NCBI RefSeq assembly: GCF_040548735.1
Contig: NZ_JBEPSD010000002.1
Coordinates: forward strand, 496,001 to 560,000
Direction of reading: 5' to 3'
From: Rhodanobacter soli
GTDB taxonomy: Bacteria > Pseudomonadota > Gammaproteobacteria > Xanthomonadales > Rhodanobacteraceae
DNA length: 64,000 nucleotides
The notes beneath the pieces are model-generated. The model saw only the letters and a program-made list of their open reading frames with translations. It did not search any database and was not told the DNA's origin. This document shows, one piece after another, positions 1 to 6,159 of this stretch (its first letter is position 1; every line of letters starts with the position of its first letter). The position numbers and the translations under genes are program-made.

Positions 1-363
1 CAGGGACGGCTGCGCGTGGACACGGTGGCCCATTTCGAGTTCAACAAGGCCGACCTGAACGACCAGGACAAGGCGATGTTGCAGGACTTTGCCCAGGTGA
101 TGAAGGCACACCACAGCAACGCCGTGGTGACCGTGGAAGGCTTTACCGATCCAGCCGGCTCCAGCGCCTACAACAAGCGGCTGGGGCAGAAGCGCGCCGA
201 TGCCGTGCGCGATTATCTGGTTTCCACCGAAGGCATGTCCGATACGCAGGTGCGCGCCGTCAGCTACGGTGAATCGCGCAACCGCCAGGTGGAGCCGGGT
301 GCGACGCGCGAATCCGGCAGCAACAATCGCCGCGTGGCCCTGGTGGTCGATTACGCTGGCTGA
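1..363 (+). CDS. OmpA-family C-terminal domain protein, 5' end outside window
   Basis: The frame is open from base 1 and ends in TGA, so only the last 120 codons are present. They form an OmpA/MotB-type peptidoglycan-binding fold: an F-x-F-N strand near the start, a V-T-V-E-G-F-T-D segment carrying the conserved aspartate, an alanine/arginine helix (K-R-A-D-A-V-R-D-Y-L) and the family-typical N-N-R-R-V near the end. Such domains bind diaminopimelate in periplasmic peptidoglycan and tie outer-membrane proteins or lipoproteins to the wall. The N-terminal part (beta-barrel, lipobox or linker) lies upstream, so the subtype (OmpA, Pal-like or a DUF4398/OmpA fusion) cannot be decided. A hairpin 10 bases after the stop suggests this gene ends its transcript. 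Confidence 0.88.
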   Translation, partial: QGRLRVDTVAHFEFNKADLNDQDKAMLQDFAQVMKAHHSNAVVTVEGFTDPAGSSAYNKRLGQKRADAVRDYLVSTEGMSDTQVRAVSYGESRNRQVEPGATRESGSNNRRVALVVDYAG

Positions 364-373
364 TCCGGCGGTG

Positions 374-396
374 CGGGGCGCGCAAGTCGCGCCCCG
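374..396 (+). terminator. Hairpin terminator after OmpA-family gene
   Basis: A perfect 9-bp GC-rich stem (CGGGGCGCG / CGCGCCCCG) with a 5-nt CAAGT loop follows the stop codon by 10 bases. The downstream tract is only TTCCTG, so this is a moderate rather than strong intrinsic terminator. Confidence 0.6.
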
Positions 397-504
397 TTCC
401 TGCTGCGCCGTTCGCTGGGCGGACGTGCCTGCACGCCATGCACTTGAACAAGCTGGAAGCGGCAGCGAGACTGGCGCTTTCCTGTCCCGTGCGGTGACCG
501 CGGC

Positions 505-1026
505 ATGACCAGTTACATAGCGCTGTTGCGCGCCGTCAACGTGGGCGGCACCGGCAAATTGCCGATGGGCGAACTCAAGGCCATGTGCGAGGCGGCCGGC
601 TTCGCGGACGTGCGCACCTATATTGCCAGCGGCAATGTGGTGTTCGGCAGCCGGCTTGCCGAGAAGGCGGTGAAGAAGGCGCTGGAGCAACGGCTGCAGG
701 ATTACGCGGGGAAACCGGTCGGTGTGGTGGTGCGCACGGCGGCCGAGATGGCCGCCGTGCTTGCCGGCAATCCGTTTCCGCAAGCGGCAGGCAACCGCGT
801 GGTGGCGATTTTCCTGGATGCGCCCCCGCCGCCGGGCGCGTTGCAGGAGGCCACCGGCCTGAATGGTGAGCGGTTGGCGCTGGGGCAGCGCGAGATCTAC
901 GTGCATTACGGCGAAGGTATGGCCGACTCGCGGCTGAAGATTCCGGCCGCGAAGGCGGGTACCGCGCGCAACATGAACACCATCGCGAAACTCGCCGGCA
1001 TGGCCGCCGGCAAGCCGGCGGGTTGA
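505..1026 (+). CDS. DUF1697 family protein
   Basis: A 173-residue protein of the DUF1697 family, small soluble proteins common in bacteria with no established biochemical role. The family hallmark is visible at the start: a hydrophobic strand, then L-L-R-A-V-N-V-G-G, followed by a L-x-M-x-E-L-K helix and an A-S-G-N-V-V-F segment near residue 40. The ATG at 505 fits the usual family N-terminus, and the length is normal. It stands alone: upstream is a terminator-like hairpin, and downstream it converges on the SRPBCC genes with only 30 bases between stops. Function is unknown. Confidence 0.85.
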   Translation: MTSYIALLRAVNVGGTGKLPMGELKAMCEAAGFADVRTYIASGNVVFGSRLAEKAVKKALEQRLQDYAGKPVGVVVRTAAEMAAVLAGNPFPQAAGNRVVAIFLDAPPPPGALQEATGLNGERLALGQREIYVHYGEGMADSRLKIPAAKAGTARNMNTIAKLAGMAAGKPAG

Positions 1027-1056
1027 GCGCGGCGACGGGTCACGCCGGTCAAGCGT

Positions 1057-1533
1057 TCAGAGGCCATCCGGAAAGCGATCGGCGACCAGGTTCAGGGCGA
1101 TGCCGTGTTCGAGGAAGGCCTTGGCGCCGGCGAGCACCAGGACAAACCCCCCGGTGGAATCGAGCGCCTGCTTCACCACCTCGTCGCCATTGCCCTGGAA
1201 GCCGCGGTTGGTGATGTCGACGAAAGTCGTGTGGTCGGGGCGCGCGGTGAACTGCCATTCCACCGTGGTGGCGGCATCGGGATTTCCCCACTCGATCAGT
1301 ATGCGCCGGTCCTGCTCGACGGCTTTCACGGCGACCTGCACGGAGACGTCGTACATCTGCCAGTCCCAGCGAACCTGCCGGCCCGCCTGCAGCCGCGCGC
1401 TGCCGTGACTGAACCAGAAGCGGGAAGTGATGGCGGGATCCACGAAAGCCTCGAAGACTTCCGCGACGGGTTTGCGGATCAGCATGCCGGTGTTGGCGAC
1501 GGGTACGTGGGTGATGTTCACGGGTATCTCCAT
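1057..1533 (-). CDS. SRPBCC/AHSA1-type domain protein (second of pair)
   Basis: A 158-residue START-fold protein of the SRPBCC superfamily, AHSA1-like branch. Visible features are the N-terminal strand followed by R-K-P-V-A-E-V-F-E-A-F-V-D-P, the F-W-F-S segment typical of this branch, W-D-W and V-x-W-x-F strands, and a long C-terminal helix. These proteins form a deep hydrophobic pocket; many are paired with ArsR-family repressors, as here, and their ligands are mostly unknown. It is the last gene of the operon arsR-SRPBCC-SRPBCC, 27 bases after the first SRPBCC gene. The two SRPBCC proteins are clearly different in sequence, so they are not a recent duplication. Confidence 0.85.
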   Translation of the reverse strand: MEIPVNITHVPVANTGMLIRKPVAEVFEAFVDPAITSRFWFSHGSARLQAGRQVRWDWQMYDVSVQVAVKAVEQDRRILIEWGNPDAATTVEWQFTARPDHTTFVDITNRGFQGNGDEVVKQALDSTGGFVLVLAGAKAFLEHGIALNLVADRFPDGL

Positions 1534-1560
1534 CGAAGGCAGGGGGCTTCCGGCCGACAG

Positions 1561-2115
1561 TCAGTGGTCGCCGCGGGGAATGTGCAGCCGTGCCGCGTAG
1601 GCAGCGCGCAGCGCTTCCCAGCCATGGTCGAGTGCGGTTTCGCCGATGATCGGTGCGATCGGCCGACCCTGCAGCAGGCGTTCGGCCACGTGCAGGCACA
1701 GATGCCAGCCGGCGGCCACCTTGGGGATCCAGTCCTGGTCGCGGATGGTCTGGCGCAGGGTCAGCCGCGTGCCGCCCGCGCTCGGCTCCAGTTCCCAGCG
1801 CAGCACGCTTCGGCCGAACTGCTCCAGTTGCCAGCTGTATTCAAGCACGCGCGGCGGCTCGGCGCGGGTCACCGTGGTGGGGATGTCCGGCTGCTCGCTG
1901 TCGAGCATGCTCAGGCTGGCGTCACCGACTTCGCCGAGGTTGCGGTTCGCGGTGTACGGCGACCAGGCGCGCAGGTGGGCAGGGTCGGTGAGCACGTCCC
2001 ATACGCGTTCGGGTGGTTGCGGCAACTCGCGCACGAAGACCAGAGTCCAGCCGTCGGCATCGCGCCGGCAGTCGACTTGGGCCAGTGGTCCGGTGTTGGA
2101 ATCGGATGGGGTCAT
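1561..2115 (-). CDS. SRPBCC/AHSA1-type domain protein (first of pair)
   Basis: A 184-residue SRPBCC-fold protein. The ATG at 2115 is chosen because a GGAGG sits 10 bases upstream; a longer frame reading back into arsR has no such signal. The sequence shows F-V-R-E-L-P-Q-P-P-E-R-V-W-D-V-L-T-D-P, the usual start of the fold, then L-R-A-W, and the W-E-L-E-P and T-R-L-T-L-R strands, with a C-terminal helix. It lies 7 bases after the arsR stop, so the two are surely cotranscribed and translationally close. ArsR-SRPBCC pairs are common in bacteria; the repressor presumably senses a condition the SRPBCC protein deals with, but no ligand can be read from sequence. Confidence 0.86.
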   Translation of the reverse strand: MTPSDSNTGPLAQVDCRRDADGWTLVFVRELPQPPERVWDVLTDPAHLRAWSPYTANRNLGEVGDASLSMLDSEQPDIPTTVTRAEPPRVLEYSWQLEQFGRSVLRWELEPSAGGTRLTLRQTIRDQDWIPKVAAGWHLCLHVAERLLQGRPIAPIIGETALDHGWEALRAAYAARLHIPRGDH

Positions 2116-2122
2116 GTTGAGG

Positions 2123-2521
2123 TTACCTCCGGGGTTTGCGCGCACGTGACGAGCGCGAGGCGGATTTTTCCTTGGTGGCCACGATGGGAGTCGCATCTGC
2201 GGAGTGGAGCTTGCGCAGATAGTCCTCCAGCCGGTCGAGGCGCTGTTCCCACATCGCGCGGTATGGCTGCACCCACTCGGCCACCTCGCGCAGCGGCTGC
2301 GGCTGCAGTCGGCATGGCCTCCATTGCGCCTCGCGGCTGCGTGCGACCAGGCCGGCGCGTTCGAGCACTTTCAGGTGCTTGGTGATCGCCGGCAGGGTGA
2401 CGTCGAACGGTTGCGCCAGCTCGGTGACCGAGGCCTGGCCCGAGGCGAGGCGAGCCAGGATGGCGCGGCGGGTCGGATCGGCGAGGGCGGCGAAGGTGGC
2501 GCTGAGCGGATCGGCGGACAT
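2123..2521 (-). CDS. ArsR-family winged-helix repressor
   Basis: A 132-residue regulator with an ArsR/SmtB winged helix over residues 5-85: A-L-A-D-P-T-R-R-A-I-L-x-R-L at the start, then V-T-E-L-A and the recognition helix L-P-A-I-T-K-H-L-K-V-L-E-R-A-G-L-V. The metal-binding C-V-C motif of classical ArsR is absent, placing it in the AHSA1-associated branch that does not sense arsenite. The tail after residue 110 is basic and probably disordered. It heads the operon with two SRPBCC genes. A perfect 15-bp inverted repeat ends 10 bases before its ATG and overlaps the predicted -10 box, strongly suggesting autorepression. Confidence 0.9.
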   Translation of the reverse strand: MSADPLSATFAALADPTRRAILARLASGQASVTELAQPFDVTLPAITKHLKVLERAGLVARSREAQWRPCRLQPQPLREVAEWVQPYRAMWEQRLDRLEDYLRKLHSADATPIVATKEKSASRSSRARKPRR

Positions 2522-2530
2522 GCGGGTACC

Positions 2531-2564
2531 AGGTCGTAATTTACCTTTTGGTAAATTACGACCT
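2531..2564 (-). promoter_or_regulatory. Putative ArsR operator: 15-bp perfect inverted repeat
   Basis: Arms AGGTCGTAATTTACC (2531-2545) and its exact complement (2550-2564) are separated by TTTT. The repeat begins 10 bases upstream of the arsR ATG and covers the norB stop codon at 2556-2558. Its AT-rich core differs sharply from the surrounding GC-rich DNA. Position over the -10 element of the arsR promoter fits an autoregulatory operator. It could also fold as an RNA hairpin, but the stem is AT-rich and lacks a following U-tract, so a terminator is less likely. Confidence 0.75.
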
Positions 2565-2581
2565 GCCGATCAGCGTGTCAA
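2553..2581 (-). promoter_or_regulatory. Predicted sigma-70 promoter of arsR operon, inside norB 3' end
   Basis: On the minus strand a perfect -35 TTGACA (2576-2581) is followed after 17 bases by TAATTT (2553-2558). The -35 lies in the last norB codons, and the -10 includes the norB stop and lies within the inverted repeat. The arsR ATG is about 30 bases downstream, giving a very short leader. Confidence 0.7.
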
Positions 2582-4907
2582 ATGCGGTCCCCCCTGTCGA
2601 GTCGAGGTCCGTCACTGGCGGCGGCGGGACACGCACGCCAAGCCAACCCTTGATCGCGGCGATGGTCAGCGGGATCGCGCCGAAAATGATGAAGACCAGG
2701 TCGCCGGGCAGGCGCATCCACTCGATCAGGTGCGAGCGCGGGCTGCCGATGAAGTCGAGCGAGCGGGCGTGCCAGTAGCCGTTCTGCACCACGTCCCATA
2801 CCTGCAACACGCCACTGGGAAACAGGCTGAACACCACCATCATGGCGAGGCCGATGTTGGTGCCCCAGAAGCCGACCCTGACGTATTTCTCCATGCCGGC
2901 CCAGCGCTCGTCGCTGCTGGTCTGGCGCAGCGTGAACACCATCAGCGCCAGCGCCAGCATGCCGAACACGCCCATCATCGCGGCGTGGCCGTGGTTCGGC
3001 GTGAGCTGGGTGCCGACTTCGTAATAGCTGACGATCGGCAGGTTGATCAGGAAACCGAAGATGCCGGCACCGACGAAGTTCCATACGCCCACCGCGATCA
3101 GGAAATAGAACGTCCACTTGTGCGGTATCGCGAGGGACTTGCCGCAGATGTCGCATTGGCCGCGGGTGGTGTGCACGAAATCCCACGCATCCAGCGTGAG
3201 CAGGGTCAGCGGCACCACCTCCAGTACCGAGACCATCGCCGACATCGCCATGTTGACGCTGGTCTGGCCGGTGAAATACCAGTGATGGCCGGTGCCGATC
3301 AGGCCGCCGAGGAAGTACAGGATGCCGTCGAGGTAGATCACCCGCAGCGCCACGTTGCGGCGGGTCAGGCCCAGTTGGTAGAAGGTCAGCGCCACCACCG
3401 TGGTGGCGAAGAATTCGAAGAAGCCCTCGACCCACAGGTGGATGATCCAGAAGCGCCAGGTATCGACCACGGTGTAGTTCGTCTTCGCGCCGAAGAACAG
3501 CGCCGGGATGTAGAACACCGGGATCGCCACCGCGGCGAACAGGAACATCTTCACCAGTGGCTTCGATTCCGGATTGGCCAGCGTGCGCGACCGCACCAGC
3601 AGCCACAGCATGGCGAACCACACCAGCAGGCCGATCACCAGCAGGAACTGCCAGATCCGGCCCAGTTCGAGGAACTCCCAGCCCTGGTTGCCCAGCCAGA
3701 ACCACCACTTGCCGAGCATCTGCGAAATCCCCAGCCATTCGCCGAGCAGGCTGCCGCCGATCACCACCACGAACGCACCGAACAGCAGGTGCACCCAGGG
3801 GGCGAACCAGCGTGGCTCGTCATTGCGCAGCGTGCGGCCCAGGAACAGCGCGGCGGCGACGTAGGCGGTGGCGATCCAGAAGATCGCCGTCTGCAGGTGC
3901 CAGGTGCGCATCAGGTTGCTGGGGAAGATCGTTTCCAGCTGGAAGCCATAGAAGCTGCCCGGATCGGCGCGGTAATGCGCCACCGCACCGCCGACCAGGG
4001 TCTGCATCAGGAACAGCAGCGCCACCACCACGAAGAACTTCACCAGCGCGCGCTGGCCGGGACTCGCCACGCCCGGCAGCAGGTGCGGGTGGATGTGCTG
4101 GCCACGGCTGATCCAGCCGAGGTAGTCGAACTTGCCGAACATCAGCAGTACCACGGCGATGCCGGCCAGCAGCACGATCAGGCTCAGCGCGCTCCACAGC
4201 AGCGCACCCGGCACCGCGATGTTGCCGACGTCGGGGTCGTACGGAAAGTTGTTGGTGTACGAGTAGTTTTCGCCGGGGCGGTTCGCCACCGAAGCCCAGG
4301 CGGCCCAACTCACGAAGGCGGTGAACTGCTGCAGCTCGGTCGGGTCGGTGATCAGCCCCGCCTTGAGCCCGCCGTTACGTTCCGGGTGCAGGAAATAGTC
4401 GGTCCAGTAAGAGATCTGTTGGCGATAGGCTGCGGTTTCCGGCGCGGTCAGCCGCAACGTGCCGCTGGCGGCGTCGTAGCGGTTGGTCTTCATTTCGACA
4501 GCCGTTTCCGCACGTACCGCCGCGCGCTGGCCTGGAGTCAGTGCTGACAGCGGTTGCCGGTATTGCTGCTGTGCGATCGCCGCCGCGGTGTCTTCGCCGA
4601 TACGGTGCAATGCCTCGGCCGAATAGTCCGGCCCGAGGTAGGCACCGTGGCCCCAGATGCTGCCGTTGTCCATCAGCCCGTATTTCAGGAAGACCGTCTG
4701 GCCTTCGCTGATGTCGTCGCCGCTGAACAGGCGGTTGCCTTGCGCATCCACCACCTGGGCCGGAATGGGTGGAGCATTGCGATAAGCCAGCGAGGTAATC
4801 GTGAGCAACCCGGCGAAACCTAGCACCATCACGATCAGCACCGTGCGCAGCCACCAGGGCGACAGTTCGGGGTCTTCCGGGGTCAACGGCTGGGCGGCAG
4901 TGCTCAT
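2556..4907 (-). CDS. norB: Quinol-dependent nitric oxide reductase (qNOR)
   Basis: A 783-residue integral membrane enzyme reducing 2 NO to N2O with quinol electrons. One N-terminal membrane helix (about 18-38) precedes a large periplasmic domain (about 40-225) that replaces NorC, then a 12-13 helix heme-copper-oxidase-like core. Core signatures include W-H-L-Q-T-A, the E-G-F-F-E-F-F-A-T-T segment, G-H-H-W-Y-F-T-G near 540 and N-H-G-H-A-A-M-M-G near 637, giving the histidine ligands for hemes b, b3 and FeB. No C-x-x-C-H is present, as expected for qNOR. ATG 4907 is chosen because the first helix follows directly; the frame upstream is non-hydrophobic. An oddity is a C-D-I-C pair (C585, C588) in a loop. 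No norC, norD, norQ or nor regulator is adjacent. Confidence 0.95.
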   Translation of the reverse strand: MSTAAQPLTPEDPELSPWWLRTVLIVMVLGFAGLLTITSLAYRNAPPIPAQVVDAQGNRLFSGDDISEGQTVFLKYGLMDNGSIWGHGAYLGPDYSAEALHRIGEDTAAAIAQQQYRQPLSALTPGQRAAVRAETAVEMKTNRYDAASGTLRLTAPETAAYRQQISYWTDYFLHPERNGGLKAGLITDPTELQQFTAFVSWAAWASVANRPGENYSYTNNFPYDPDVGNIAVPGALLWSALSLIVLLAGIAVVLLMFGKFDYLGWISRGQHIHPHLLPGVASPGQRALVKFFVVVALLFLMQTLVGGAVAHYRADPGSFYGFQLETIFPSNLMRTWHLQTAIFWIATAYVAAALFLGRTLRNDEPRWFAPWVHLLFGAFVVVIGGSLLGEWLGISQMLGKWWFWLGNQGWEFLELGRIWQFLLVIGLLVWFAMLWLLVRSRTLANPESKPLVKMFLFAAVAIPVFYIPALFFGAKTNYTVVDTWRFWIIHLWVEGFFEFFATTVVALTFYQLGLTRRNVALRVIYLDGILYFLGGLIGTGHHWYFTGQTSVNMAMSAMVSVLEVVPLTLLTLDAWDFVHTTRGQCDICGKSLAIPHKWTFYFLIAVGVWNFVGAGIFGFLINLPIVSYYEVGTQLTPNHGHAAMMGVFGMLALALMVFTLRQTSSDERWAGMEKYVRVGFWGTNIGLAMMVVFSLFPSGVLQVWDVVQNGYWHARSLDFIGSPRSHLIEWMRLPGDLVFIIFGAIPLTIAAIKGWLGVRVPPPPVTDLDSTGGTAFDTLIGRS

Positions 4908-5319
4908 GGAGCTTTCCCTTCGACGGCGTGTAGGCGAGTATCGGATGGTGCAGGTGCAGGGGCACAGTTGCCCGCCGGTGCCGAAATCGGGCCATGGTCT
5001 GCGTAGGTTTTCCCCAAGTTGGCGCGGCCAGCATTTTCCTCTTCCCGTGCACGACCTGTGAATGGGGCGAGCTGGATTGGCCGTCCATCCGCTCGAGGCG
5101 AACTGGGGTCGCAAAAAAAACAGGCGAGCTGGCGTACTCCGCGTACGCGCTCCGGAGCATGGCTTGCGCGATGGGGGGCGCCACCACAATGGTCATGCAT
5201 CAAGGAATTTCGGCATCACCGCGATGCCGGATCACGGCTGGCATGGGAGGCTCTGTACTGCCTGCCGGCCATCAACGCTGCAGTCGACTGCAGCTTCATT
5301 GACGACCGAGGTGAATCAA
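4908..5319. other. Divergent intergenic region norB / TenA-like gene
   Basis: 412 bases without a convincing gene. It should hold promoters for both flanking genes. Visible elements are an A8 tract at about 5113-5120, a 7-bp inverted repeat CGGCATC-ACCGC-GATGCCG at 5211-5229, and an 18-bp perfect palindrome at 5277-5294. I see no clear FNR/Dnr, NorR or NsrR consensus and no clean -35/-10 pair. Confidence 0.6.
5277..5294. promoter_or_regulatory. 18-bp perfect palindrome upstream of TenA-like gene
   Basis: GCTGCAGTCGACTGCAGC reads the same on both strands and ends 25 bases before the ATG at 5320. Its position just upstream of the ribosome site fits an operator for a dimeric regulator, but no cognate regulator is adjacent. 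Confidence 0.4.
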
Positions 5320-6096
5320 ATGAACACCCTTTTCGAGCGTACCGGCCCCCTGACCGAACTGAGCAGCTACCCGCAGTGGGCGCAGGACATGGTGGCCGAT
5401 TGCGAAAGCACCAAGCGAAGCGTGGTTACCCATGAACTATGGGAAAGGATGAGTAATGGCACATTGGGCATGCCTGGTACTGCCAATTTCATGGTTGGTA
5501 TCTGGCCGGTGATTGAACGCTTTCCCGCCTACATGGCCAAGAGTCTGCTGAAGACACGGTTCGGCCGCAGTCCGGGGGACAATCTTGCGCGTCGCTGGCT
5601 GGTGCGTAATATCCGGGTCGAGCAGAATCACGCCGAATACTGGCTCAACTGGGCAGAGGGGGCAGGCATTCCCCGTGCAGAATTGTTGAAGGGAGTCCCA
5701 CCCCGGGGTACCGAGGTGCTGGCGGACTGGTGTGAGGATGTCAGCACCCGTGACTCGCTGGCCGCGAGTATCGCGGCCACCAACTACGCGGTCGAAGGTG
5801 CAACGGGTGAATGGTCGCAATTGATCTTCGAAAGCAAGAGCTACACGGAAAGCTTCCCGCCGGGAACCAGGGCGGGAACATTGCGCTGGCTGCAGCTCCA
5901 TGCTGCCTACGATGACACACATCCATGGGAGGCACTGGAGATAGTCTGTACACTGATGGGCACGAGTCCGGCAGCCGATGAAGTGGCTCATATCAGCGAG
6001 TGCATCAAGCGCAGCTATACCAGCATGCGGATACTCGCTGATCGTTGCGTTGAGCCGCGTCGCCTGTTGGAGGTGGCGAGCGCTGCCGCCGCCTGA
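5320..6096 (+). CDS. TenA/PqqC-fold (haem-oxygenase-like) protein, putative iron-containing oxidase
   Basis: A 258-residue all-alpha protein. The ATG at 5320 has GAGGTG 8 bases upstream. The pattern V-E-Q-N-H-A-E-Y-W-L-N-W (about residue 103-114), a central D-S-L-A-A-S-I-A-A-T-N-Y-A-V-E-G-A-T-G-E-W helix pair and a later H-A-A-Y-D-D-x-H-P-W-E-A segment match the haem-oxygenase-like superfamily that holds TenA, PqqC, CADD and other iron-containing redox enzymes. Histidine and acidic residues in these helices could bind a di-iron or mono-iron centre, but I cannot assign ligands reliably. No thiamine or PQQ genes are nearby, so the substrate is unknown. It is divergent from norB and followed 63 bases later by a c-di-GMP protein. 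Confidence 0.7.
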   Translation: MNTLFERTGPLTELSSYPQWAQDMVADCESTKRSVVTHELWERMSNGTLGMPGTANFMVGIWPVIERFPAYMAKSLLKTRFGRSPGDNLARRWLVRNIRVEQNHAEYWLNWAEGAGIPRAELLKGVPPRGTEVLADWCEDVSTRDSLAASIAATNYAVEGATGEWSQLIFESKSYTESFPPGTRAGTLRWLQLHAAYDDTHPWEALEIVCTLMGTSPAADEVAHISECIKRSYTSMRILADRCVEPRRLLEVASAAAA

Positions 6097-6159
6097 CGGT
6101 TAGTTACGCGTTCGTGCAATGCCCAAGGTTGATTCGCCCGACGCGAAACAGGGGATGCA

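Noticed and set aside
2379-4547. A 722-codon open frame antisense to norB
   Set aside because: Its translation is histidine, glutamine and arginine rich without any family pattern, as expected from the complement of a GC-rich gene. norB on the other strand is certain.
5191-5230. NsrR-type operator before norB
   Set aside because: ATGCAT and GGCATC words are present but the full AAGATGC-N-GCATCTT pattern is not met.
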